From Bacteroides sp. (GTDB lineage: Bacteria > Bacteroidota > Bacteroidia > Bacteroidales > Bacteroidaceae): 12,006 nucleotides of DNA. Below are positions 1 to 6,693 of this stretch, piece after piece (position 1 is the stretch's first letter; each line of letters opens with the position of its first letter). Below the pieces are notes generated by a model. The model made no database searches and was not told where the DNA came from. It saw only the letters and a list, made by a program, of their open reading frames with translations. A program made the translations under genes and the position numbers. The DNA lies in the NCBI GenBank assembly GCA_019414725.1, contig DXLM01000083.1:1-12006 (forward strand), given 5' to 3'.

Positions 1-1644
1 ATATAAGAAACGTTTGATACTCTTTTTAGGAGTTTTCTCGAATTCTTCCGGATAGATTTTTACACGGGCTATTTGTGAATATGCAGGAAGTTCTGTATTC
101 AAGTTGATACGGTTCTCTTCCATAGCCTGTGCTATCGCGTCATTATCCAGCCCATGAGCAAAGGCATCGTCGAAATCGGGATAAACCAAAGCCGCCAGTT
201 TGCTGTCTGCCTGCTGTATGATAATGCTTTCTGAAACGAACGGCATGTTATTCAATTTATCTTCAATCTCTTCCGGATAAATATTCTGTCCCGATGGACC
301 CAACAGCATGTTTTTGCTGCGTCCCTTGATGGTAACGTTGCCTTCCGCATCCATAACACCCAGGTCGCCGGTATGCAACCAGCCGTCCTTGTCTATCACC
401 TCGGCGGTAGCTTCGGGATTCTTGTAATAGCCTAACATTACATTAGGTCCTTTGCATACTATCTCACCTACTATATTCTCAGGGTCGGGGCTCAATATTT
501 TGACTTCCATACGGGGAGCCGCCTTTCCGCAGGAACCCGGCTTGAAATATTTCCAATCTTCATAACAGATAATCGGAGCACACTCAGTCATGCCATATCC
601 CACGGTATAGGGGAAATCTATACTTTTCAGGAACTGCTCTATTTCTTGATTGAAGGCGGCACCTCCTACAATAATTTCATAGAAATTACCTCCGAAGGCA
701 TTTATCATCTGTTCGCGGACTGTGGCTTTGATTTTATCATTGATGATAGGAACTTTCAGTAAAATCTTCATAGCCGGGGTTTCCAGTTTGGGCAGTACAT
801 TCTTCTTGATGATTTTTTCGATAATCAATGGAACGGCTACTACTAGATTGGGTTTCACTTCGGAAAAGGCTTGGAAGATGATTTTCGGACTGGGGGTACG
901 GGTCAGGAAATAAATATGGCATCCCACACAGAATTCATAAAGGAACTCGAAAGCCAGTCCGTACATGTGTGCCATAGGGAGCATGGAAACCAGCTTGTCA
1001 CCCGGATTCATTTTCAAGACATCAAAAGCGAACTGGGTATTCGACCACAATGCGCGGTAAGGAATCATCACTCCTTTGGAATAACTGGTCGTGCCGGAAG
1101 TATAGTTGATCACAGCCAGTTCTTCCGGTGTATCCCGGCGGTAGCTGACATGTTCCCGGCGGAAATTGCGCGGATATTTCTTTCCGAACAGTTCGTTCAG
1201 ATGATCGCGTGCATAGTCCAATTTGGAACTGCGGGAAACTAGCAGGGTATAGTCATTCATCAAGATAACCCCTTCTAACAACGGCATGGCATTTTCATTC
1301 AGATTTTCCCATACCATATCGCCCACCATCAACAGGCGTGCTTCCGAGTGATTGACTATATTATGAATATTGTCCGATTTGAATTCGTGAAGAATGGGAA
1401 CAATCACTGCCCCGTATGTAACGGCAGCCAGGAAAGTAACTCCCCAATGAGAACTGTTGCGGCCACAGACAGCTATCTTGTCTCCTTGCTTGATGCCGCT
1501 TAATTCGAAGATGATGTGTAGCTTTTCTATTTTGCGGGCTACATCTTTATATTGTAATGTGGCACCTTTATAATCTGTAAGGGCATCCAAGTCCCAGTTT
1601 TTCTTTATACTGTCTTCCAGGAAGGCAATAAAACTCTGCTCCAT
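1..1644 (-). CDS. Long-chain acyl-CoA synthetase (AMP-binding enzyme), C-terminus cut by window edge
   Basis: An AMP-forming fatty acid-CoA ligase, which activates free fatty acids with ATP and CoA in the cytoplasm or at the inner membrane. The frame is open for 548 codons from the ATG at 1644 to position 1 with no stop. The family is about 550 residues, so only a few C-terminal residues should be missing. Visible ANL-superfamily motifs are the P-loop YTSGTTSYSKGV (about 178-189), GYGMTE (about 349-354), WLHTGDLG (about 422-429), GRSKNMLLGPSGQNIYPEE (about 440-458) and a C-terminal TPKKSIKR (538-545). The start is the first in-frame ATG after a good promoter at 1693-1723. Oddities: the P-loop has S and S where most relatives have G and P, and the usual A10 catalytic lysine position seems to hold serine next to lysines. 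Chain-length preference cannot be read from the sequence. The family call is secure. Confidence 0.93.
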   Translation of the reverse strand, partial: MEQSFIAFLEDSIKKNWDLDALTDYKGATLQYKDVARKIEKLHIIFELSGIKQGDKIAVCGRNSSHWGVTFLAAVTYGAVIVPILHEFKSDNIHNIVNHSEARLLMVGDMVWENLNENAMPLLEGVILMNDYTLLVSRSSKLDYARDHLNELFGKKYPRNFRREHVSYRRDTPEELAVINYTSGTTSYSKGVMIPYRALWSNTQFAFDVLKMNPGDKLVSMLPMAHMYGLAFEFLYEFCVGCHIYFLTRTPSPKIIFQAFSEVKPNLVVAVPLIIEKIIKKNVLPKLETPAMKILLKVPIINDKIKATVREQMINAFGGNFYEIIVGGAAFNQEIEQFLKSIDFPYTVGYGMTECAPIICYEDWKYFKPGSCGKAAPRMEVKILSPDPENIVGEIVCKGPNVMLGYYKNPEATAEVIDKDGWLHTGDLGVMDAEGNVTIKGRSKNMLLGPSGQNIYPEEIEDKLNNMPFVSESIIIQQADSKLAALVYPDFDDAFAHGLDNDAIAQAMEENRINLNTELPAYSQIARVKIYPEEFEKTPKKSIKRFLY

Positions 1645-1692
1645 TGTATATACTCTTTTGTTTATATTTTGCACAAACTTTAATCAAATGTG

Positions 1693-1723
1693 CAAATATA
1701 AGACTTTCTTTGGAGCATACAAA
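1693..1723 (-). promoter_or_regulatory. Bacteroides-type promoter of the acyl-CoA synthetase gene
   Basis: On the minus strand a -33 TTTG (1723-1720) is followed after exactly 19 bases by the -7 element TATATTTG (1700-1693), which fits the TTTG-N19-21-TAnnTTTG consensus. The predicted transcript starts around 1685, giving an untranslated leader of about 40 bases before the ATG at 1644. This supports transcription independent of the upstream operon. Confidence 0.75.
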
Positions 1724-1741
1724 TTAAACAGAAGGAAAAAT

Positions 1742-1817
1742 AGTGATTAGTGGTTAGTGGTTAATGAGCTGCGCTGTGATGTCGCATGGATATGAACCAC
1801 TAATCACTAACCACTGA
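1742..1817. repeat. Intergenic inverted repeat built from TTAGTGGTTAGTG-like units
   Basis: Positions 1742-1755 (AGTGATTAGTGGTT) are the exact reverse complement of 1795-1808, with a 39-base loop. A second register also pairs: 1749-1759 with 1805-1815. Each arm is itself an internally repeated GTGATTAGTGGTTAGTGG-type string. It begins 4 bases after the stop of the dihydroorotate-dehydrogenase-like gene. On the minus strand it is followed by ATTTTTCC (1742-1735), so it could act as a weak terminator or 3' stabiliser between the operon and the acyl-CoA synthetase promoter. The role is inferred; the pairing is directly visible. Confidence 0.7.
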
Positions 1818-1820
1818 TTT

Positions 1821-2795
1821 TTATTCTTTGCTGCTGAAATACTTCATGAACTGTGTACGTTCAAACGGATTGCTGGCTCCGGTAGACAGTGCGTTCATCG
1901 AACTCTTGAATTCGCTGATGTCCTTGTAGCCTTGCCGGTTCATCCATTGGGTCATTTCATTTGTCATATCTGCAATGACCTGATTGCCTCTTTGGTAGAT
2001 GACACTGCACAGTTCTACAGCGGAAGCGCCTGCCAGAATTGCTTTGACTATCGCTTTTCCATCGTGCACACCGCCCGAAATGGCATAGTCTGTCTGAGGA
2101 ACTTGTGCCGAAGCGATAGCAGTCCAGCGCAGTCCGTTGGACAAGTCGGCAGGAGTACTGAATACATCGCCTGCAGAATATGTCATGGTGTCGATATTGA
2201 TATCCGGCTGGTAGAATCGGTTGAACAATACCACAGCATTGGCTCCGTTGGCATAAAGTTGGTTGATCAGTGCGATGGGGTTGGTCAGATTGCTGCCCAG
2301 TTTCACAATGACGGGGATGGAAATCTGTTTCTTGATACTGCTTACGATATCGATATGACGCTGTTCGAAAGAACCGTATTGATATTCTTTTTCGGTCTGC
2401 AAGGAAAGGATGTTGATTTCCAGTGCGTCGGCTCCTGCTGCTTCCACGGTACGGGCAAAGTCTGTCCATTCTGAGTTGCTGAAGCAGTTGATGCTGGCAA
2501 TGACAGGAATGGTGCAAAGCTTTTTAGTCTGTTCAATCAATGAAATATATTCGTTCAATGCATGAGAGCGTACATATGTGCTCAAGTAGTCATCTCCTTC
2601 GGGAGAGCCATAAGTAGCCATGTGATGTGCTTCCATCATGATCTGCTCTTCGAAAACTGATTTCAAAACAATGGCTCCGGCGCCTGCCAGCTCCAGTTTC
2701 TTGTTCTTTTCAGCGCTGTTTGTAAGGCTGGAACTGCTGATGATTATAGGATTGCGCAGTGACAACCCGGCAAAAGTGGTTTTTAATTGAGTCAT
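1821..2795 (-). CDS. Dihydroorotate-dehydrogenase-like flavoprotein
   Basis: A 324-residue TIM-barrel protein of the DHOD/PreA-like FMN family (COG0167 type). It shows the N-terminal strand NPIIISSSSLT (15-25), a central KLGSN (165-169), FNRFYQPD (191-198) and the C-terminal FMN-phosphate region SGGVHDGK...GASAVELCS (240-264). The loop where true class 1A enzymes carry NxSCPN reads EINILSL (126-132), so the catalytic cysteine motif is not recognisable. I would therefore not call it PyrD, and the substrate is unknown. The start is chosen at 2795, 13 bases after the yggS stop. The same frame also opens 11 codons earlier at 2828, but that would overlap yggS by 20 bases and adds a polar, unconserved-looking extension. 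It is probably the last gene of the DUF4494-yggS operon, followed by an inverted repeat. Confidence 0.85.
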   Translation of the reverse strand: MTQLKTTFAGLSLRNPIIISSSSLTNSAEKNKKLELAGAGAIVLKSVFEEQIMMEAHHMATYGSPEGDDYLSTYVRSHALNEYISLIEQTKKLCTIPVIASINCFSNSEWTDFARTVEAAGADALEINILSLQTEKEYQYGSFEQRHIDIVSSIKKQISIPVIVKLGSNLTNPIALINQLYANGANAVVLFNRFYQPDINIDTMTYSAGDVFSTPADLSNGLRWTAIASAQVPQTDYAISGGVHDGKAIVKAILAGASAVELCSVIYQRGNQVIADMTNEMTQWMNRQGYKDISEFKSSMNALSTGASNPFERTQFMKYFSSKE

Positions 2796-2808
2796 ATAAA
2801 TAGTAGTT

Positions 2809-3477
2809 TTAATAGTTTCGTTCTCCAAAGATTTTGCTTCCTACCCTGACTAGTGTACTTCCGGCTTCCACTGCCAGCGGATAATCGTGTGACATACCCA
2901 TGGAAATTTCTTTAAAGTATTCTGAATCAGAAAAATAGTTCTGCTTTATTTCTTTGAAGAATGTATTTAAGGAACAAAATTCTCTTTTGATTTGTTCGTC
3001 GTCATCCACATTGGTCGCCATACCCATCACTCCTGATAAGCGGACATTTTTCAAATCCTTCCATCCGCCTGTATCCAGCATTTTCCTGCATTCGTCAAAA
3101 GAGAAACCGAACTTCGTTTCCTCTTGGGCGATATGTATCTGCAATAAACAAGGGATGACGCGATGGACTTTGGAAGCTTGTTTATTGACTTCAACCAACA
3201 ATTTATACGAGTCTATGGCATGTATCATAGCTACATAAGGGGCCATGTATTTGACTTTGTTTGTTTGCAGGTGGCCGATGAAATGCCATTCAATGTCTTT
3301 GGGCAGGGTTTCATATTTCTGAGTCATTTCCTGCACGTGGCTCTCACCGAAAATACGCTGGCCGGCAGCATACGCTTCTTCCAACGCCTCGTTGGGATGG
3401 AATTTGGATACGGCTACCAGGCGGACACCCGCAGGCAGTTCGGAAAGAACTTCTTTTAAATTTGCTTGAATGCTCAT
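2809..3477 (-). CDS. yggS: YggS/PLPBP-type pyridoxal phosphate homeostasis protein
   Basis: A 222-residue cytoplasmic PLP-binding protein of the YggS/PROSC family (alanine racemase N-terminal fold). The family buffers free PLP and affects vitamin B6 and amino acid metabolism without a known catalytic reaction. The PLP lysine is K25 in AVSKFHP. Further family motifs are GESHVQE (44-50), WHFIGHLQTNK (64-74), SMGMSHDY (192-199) and EAGSTLVRVGSKIFG (204-218), whose S207 and G213/S214 should hold the phosphate. The length is normal. GESHVQE replaces the more common GENYVQE, a minor variation. No promoter is visible in the 33 bases separating it from the DUF4494 gene, and its stop lies 13 bases before the next start, so it is probably the middle gene of a three-gene operon. 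Confidence 0.95.
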   Translation of the reverse strand: MSIQANLKEVLSELPAGVRLVAVSKFHPNEALEEAYAAGQRIFGESHVQEMTQKYETLPKDIEWHFIGHLQTNKVKYMAPYVAMIHAIDSYKLLVEVNKQASKVHRVIPCLLQIHIAQEETKFGFSFDECRKMLDTGGWKDLKNVRLSGVMGMATNVDDDEQIKREFCSLNTFFKEIKQNYFSDSEYFKEISMGMSHDYPLAVEAGSTLVRVGSKIFGERNY

Positions 3478-3510
3478 TATCTGTTATACTTTCTATTTTT
3501 TTATCAGGCT

Positions 3511-3993
3511 TTATTCGGTTTTTCCGGCATCCGGAAATTCAGGTTTCACATCCGGTTCGGCTTCGTATGGGTAGACATCCATGATGGCGGTTTCGGCTAC
3601 GGACGCAATCACGTAGTCTGCCATTGTACCTTTCATTCCTTCGTCCAGTTTCTTTACAGCGTCGCGAAGGTCGGAAGCTTGTACCAGTACGGTAGTGGAG
3701 GTCTTTTTCTCTGCTCCGCTTTTTTCGTCCAGCGTGATGAAGAACAGCTTGCACTTAAACCAGCGGTCGGCTGCATCTTCTTCAGAGGGGAACAGTTCGC
3801 TGTAGTTGGCGCGTTTGATATCCGAAACAGTGAACTCACCGCTGATATACGGAGTGATTTCTTCAATAATACGGGCTTCTGCTTCAGTAAAGCTCAGCGC
3901 GTCAACCAAATAGGGTTCCGTTACTTTCTTGTTCATGCCGTTTTCCATGACTTTTTCGTAACGTATCTTACATTCAAACCAAGTATGCATCAT
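3511..3993 (-). CDS. DUF4494 domain protein
   Basis: A 160-residue soluble protein that I recognise as DUF4494, a family of unknown function from Bacteroidetes. It opens with HTWFECKIRYEK, carries the central KKVTEPYLVDALSFTEAEA (about 22-40), FPSEEDAADRWFKCKLFF (about 68-85) and LVQASDLRDAVKKLDEGM (about 102-119), and ends in an acidic, proline-containing tail. There is no signal peptide or membrane segment. Two adjacent ATG codons (3993 and 3990) are possible starts; the second gives the MHTWFEC beginning I would expect for the family. A TATCTTTG element lies about 40 bases upstream. It leads an apparent operon with yggS, which hints at a link to PLP or amino acid metabolism, but this is only context. 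Confidence 0.88.
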   Translation of the reverse strand: MMHTWFECKIRYEKVMENGMNKKVTEPYLVDALSFTEAEARIIEEITPYISGEFTVSDIKRANYSELFPSEEDAADRWFKCKLFFITLDEKSGAEKKTSTTVLVQASDLRDAVKKLDEGMKGTMADYVIASVAETAIMDVYPYEAEPDVKPEFPDAGKTE

Positions 3994-4029
3994 AAAAGTT
4001 TATTGTTTTATTGAATATTAAATTGGATA

Positions 4030-4037
4030 CAAAGATA
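4030..4037 (-). promoter_or_regulatory. Probable -7 element for the DUF4494-yggS operon
   Basis: The minus strand reads TATCTTTG, a full match to the Bacteroides TAnnTTTG element, about 37 bases before the start codon. No good TTTG was found 19-21 bases upstream, so only half of the promoter is clear. Confidence 0.5.
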
Positions 4038-4088
4038 CAATTTATTTAATCTTCGTCTCCCATTTTACTTAATTTCTTCATGCTTTCC

Positions 4089-5324
4089 TTATTCCACTAG
4101 TTTGCAGCTGTTCAATTGCATGAATTCGTGAATCACTTTTTCATGATCGCCCATTAATATGATGTGATGGTTACCCAAAGGATTACGCATAAAATAGTCT
4201 ACGGGTTTGTCCAGTTTGATTCTTGCCTGGGTGCGGCAGGCATTGATGTAGTTGGTATTTTCTATCAGTTGGCCTGTGGAAACGAAATACTCGTCCAGAC
4301 ACTCTCCCGCGCATTTTATCATCGTGATGCCTCCCGGATGCAGAATACCCTGTATGGCTATTCCGGTTTCTGTTTCAAAATGATTCCGGATGATAAACTG
4401 ATCCACCATTTTGGTGGCAATCGTACAGTGAGCCATCACTATTTCGTTCAGGTCATCGTTGATGAATGCCGGATTCGCCATGAATCCTGCTTGGCCGGTC
4501 AGTGTCTTGGCGATGAGCAGAGTAAAGATGGATTGCAAGTCTCCTTCACATCCGGCCGGGATGCCTTCATCATTCAGCAGGGCAAGTGCCAGACATCCGG
4601 TAGTTCCTAATTTCTCAATCAACGAGAAGCAGGAAAGGGTTACCGCATCCAGCTTTTTCTTTTCGCAGATTATTTTCACGGCCTGATAAAGACGCATGGC
4701 TTTCAGCAAATCTTCCGGAGTCCCTTCCCGGCAGGCAATGGCACGGTTGGCAAATACGGACGCCTCATATCCTATATCATCATCCTTTATCTGATAAAAC
4801 AGACAATACACTTCCTCCATGGGGATATCAATGAACTCTATTCCCCAGCGGCGTTTGGCAAGCAGGTAATCTACATTGCTGGCCACCAGCCACGGAGAAG
4901 AATATCCCACAACTCCGATTCGTTTTCCTCTTACCTCGCGCTGGGCGGCGAAAGCCTTGTGATGATCTATCAGTTGTTTCACCATATTGGGGATAGTGCC
5001 ATGAATAATATGTACTTTCATTCCTTTGCTTCGTATCCATGTAGCTATTTCCAGGGAAGCAGCCAGTGAGTTCTGTTGTCCGTCGGTCAGCAGATGGATA
5101 GGATAGGGAAGTAGTTCGAAGTGTTGGGTGACCATTTTTTCTACCCCGCCCGAAGCGATGAAAGCCATCCGGTAGGCATCTGCCGGAATACTTGCAGCCT
5201 CTGTATATGGTACCAGATGAAGCGTGAAAAACTTCTCGATTTCCACAAATAAATCTTTATGGCAATCATATACAGATTCAATTCTGTTCAAGGAGGACTG
5301 GAAGGTTATCAGGTATAGATTCAT
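4089..5324 (-). CDS. L-fucose/arabinose isomerase-fold protein
   Basis: A 411-residue cytoplasmic protein resembling the L-fucose isomerase and related sugar isomerases group (COG2407 type). An N-terminal Rossmann-like half ends with GKRIGVVGYSSPWLVAS (133-149). The C-terminal half contains GCEGDLQSIFTLLIAK (258-273), FMANPAF (281-287), EIVMAHCT (294-301) and NPLGNHHIILMGDH (381-394). In true isomerases one Glu, one Asp and one His bind the catalytic metal. E260 and one of H386/H387 are the visible candidates, and an acidic residue near 289-294 could be the third, but I cannot align it here. The length is much shorter than classical FucI (about 590 residues), which fits the shorter relatives. 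No sugar transport or kinase genes are adjacent, so the substrate is open. It is transcribed divergently from the aminotransferase gene. Confidence 0.72.
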   Translation of the reverse strand: MNLYLITFQSSLNRIESVYDCHKDLFVEIEKFFTLHLVPYTEAASIPADAYRMAFIASGGVEKMVTQHFELLPYPIHLLTDGQQNSLAASLEIATWIRSKGMKVHIIHGTIPNMVKQLIDHHKAFAAQREVRGKRIGVVGYSSPWLVASNVDYLLAKRRWGIEFIDIPMEEVYCLFYQIKDDDIGYEASVFANRAIACREGTPEDLLKAMRLYQAVKIICEKKKLDAVTLSCFSLIEKLGTTGCLALALLNDEGIPAGCEGDLQSIFTLLIAKTLTGQAGFMANPAFINDDLNEIVMAHCTIATKMVDQFIIRNHFETETGIAIQGILHPGGITMIKCAGECLDEYFVSTGQLIENTNYINACRTQARIKLDKPVDYFMRNPLGNHHIILMGDHEKVIHEFMQLNSCKLVE

Positions 5325-5351
5325 TTGATATTTTGCTTTGTTTTACTGGAA

Positions 5352-5359
5352 CAAACTTA
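5352..5359 (-). promoter_or_regulatory. Possible -7 element for the isomerase-like gene
   Basis: The minus strand reads TAAGTTTG, matching TAnnTTTG, about 28 bases before the ATG at 5324. The upstream -33 position reads TTTAG rather than TTTG. Plausible but weaker than the other promoters here. Confidence 0.4.
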
Positions 5360-5428
5360 CATGTTTTTTTTTAATAACCCTAAAAAATGCGCATTAAGAT
5401 AACAAAGATTTAAATTCTTAATTAATTG

Positions 5429-5460
5429 TTTGCTCGGTTGGTTGCGAAAGTCTATCTTTG
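5429..5460 (+). promoter_or_regulatory. Bacteroides-type promoter of the aminotransferase-permease pair
   Basis: TTTG (5429-5432) and TATCTTTG (5453-5460) are separated by 20 bases, an excellent sigma-ABfr match followed by the common CAC. Transcription should begin around 5467, giving a leader of roughly 20-25 bases before the ATG at 5490. This placement rules out upstream in-frame starts such as the TTG at 5430. Confidence 0.82.
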
Positions 5461-5489
5461 CACTTCGATTAAATAATTTTTATAACATT

Positions 5490-6692
5490 ATGCCAATAAT
5501 ATCCATCAGAGGAAACGAGATGCCCGCATCGCCAATTCGCAAATTGGCACCGCTGGCCGATGCTGCAAAACAGAGAGGAATTCATGTGTATCACCTGAAT
5601 ATCGGTCAGCCCGACCTGCCTACTCCGCGAGCGGCCCTTGATGCGATTCGTAATATTGACCGTACCGTTTTGGAATATAGTCCCAGCCAGGGATACCGCA
5701 GCTATCGCGAGAAACTGGTGGGTTATTATAAGAAATATGACATCAACTTGTCTGCCGATGATATCATCATCACTACCGGAGGTTCGGAAGCGGTGCTGTT
5801 TGCTTTTCTGAGTTGCTTGAATCCGGGAGATGAGATCATTGTGCCGGAACCTGCCTATGCCAACTATATGGCGTTTGCCATTTCGGCCGGAGCCGTGATC
5901 CGCACGGTGACGACTACCATCGAGGAAGGGTTCTCCCTGCCGAAAGTGGAGAAGTTCGAGGAGTTGATAAACGAACGCACAAAAGCTATTCTGATCTGTA
6001 ACCCGAATAATCCGACCGGCTATTTGTATACCCGCCGCGAGATGAACCAGATTCGTGACATGGTGAAGAAGTATGATCTTTACCTGTTCTCGGATGAAGT
6101 GTACCGCGAGTTTATCTATACCGGTTCTCCTTATATCTCTGCCTGTCACTTGGAAGGCATTGAAGAAAATGTGGTACTGATAGACTCGGTGTCCAAGCGT
6201 TATTCCGAATGCGGTATCCGTATCGGTGCGTTGATTACCAAGAATAAGGAAGTGAGAAATGCCGTCATGAAGTTCTGCCAGGCACGTCTGAGTCCTCCTT
6301 TGATCGGTCAGATTGCTGCCGAGGCTTCATTGGATGCCCCCGAAGAGTACACACGCGAGACGTATGACGAATACGTGGAGCGCCGTAAGTGCCTGATTGA
6401 CGGGCTGAACCGTATTCCGGGCGTTTATTCGCCCATACCGATGGGTGCATTCTATACGGTTGCCAAATTGCCGGTGGACGACAGCGAGAAGTTCTGTGCA
6501 TGGTGTCTGTCGGAATTCAACTATGAAGGCGAGACGGTCATGATGGCTCCGGCTGCCGGATTCTATACCACTCCCGGTGCAGGCCGTAATGAGGTGCGTA
6601 TTGCCTACGTGTTGAAGAAAGAGGATCTGGTCCGTGCGCTGTTCGTACTGCGTAAGGCATTGGAAGCATATCCCGGAAGGGTAGAAGACTGA
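5490..6692 (+). CDS. Class I/II PLP-dependent aminotransferase (AspC-like)
   Basis: A 400-residue fold-type I aminotransferase of the aspartate/aromatic/alanine group. It transfers amino groups between an amino acid and a 2-oxo acid in the cytoplasm. Visible family marks are NIGQPDLPTP (37-46), TTGGSEAVLFAF (95-106), the cofactor asparagine in CNPNNPTG (N174), the pyridine-ring aspartate and tyrosine in SDEVYREF (D202, Y205), the Schiff-base lysine K236 in SVSKRYSECGIRIG, and the substrate carboxylate arginine in NEVRIAY near the C-terminus. The start is the first ATG after the mapped promoter; a second ATG at 5520 is possible but less likely. The frame remains open upstream to a TTG at 5430, which lies inside the promoter. 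Substrate specificity cannot be assigned from motifs. It ends 1 base before the permease start, so the two are probably co-translated. Confidence 0.93.
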   Translation: MPIISIRGNEMPASPIRKLAPLADAAKQRGIHVYHLNIGQPDLPTPRAALDAIRNIDRTVLEYSPSQGYRSYREKLVGYYKKYDINLSADDIIITTGGSEAVLFAFLSCLNPGDEIIVPEPAYANYMAFAISAGAVIRTVTTTIEEGFSLPKVEKFEELINERTKAILICNPNNPTGYLYTRREMNQIRDMVKKYDLYLFSDEVYREFIYTGSPYISACHLEGIEENVVLIDSVSKRYSECGIRIGALITKNKEVRNAVMKFCQARLSPPLIGQIAAEASLDAPEEYTRETYDEYVERRKCLIDGLNRIPGVYSPIPMGAFYTVAKLPVDDSEKFCAWCLSEFNYEGETVMMAPAAGFYTTPGAGRNEVRIAYVLKKEDLVRALFVLRKALEAYPGRVED

Positions 6693-6693
6693 T

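Noticed and set aside
1932..2474. 180-codon plus-strand open frame
   Set aside because: It is wholly antisense to the dihydroorotate-dehydrogenase-like gene. It is cysteine- and histidine-rich as expected of a shadow frame, and no promoter precedes it.
2796..2828. Earlier ATG for the dihydroorotate-dehydrogenase-like gene
   Set aside because: It overlaps the end of yggS by 20 bases and adds 11 residues unlike the family start. The ATG at 2795 lies just after the yggS stop.
3466..4014. 182-codon open frame on the plus strand
   Set aside because: It is antisense to the DUF4494 gene and part of the intergenic spaces. The translation has no recognisable family features, whereas the minus-strand protein is clear.
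4046..4081. Mini-ORF reading MKKLSKMGDED
   Set aside because: It is only 11 codons between two genes and ends just before the DUF4494 -7 element. The purine-rich stretch upstream is too close to the ATG. Likely chance.
5430..5489. In-frame TTG extension of the aminotransferase
   Set aside because: The extension lies within the -33/-7 promoter elements (5429-5460), so it cannot be transcribed from that promoter, and the family begins normally at the ATG at 5490.
5469..6149. 226-codon minus-strand open frame
   Set aside because: It is antisense to the well-supported aminotransferase, with a histidine/isoleucine-rich translation typical of a complementary frame.
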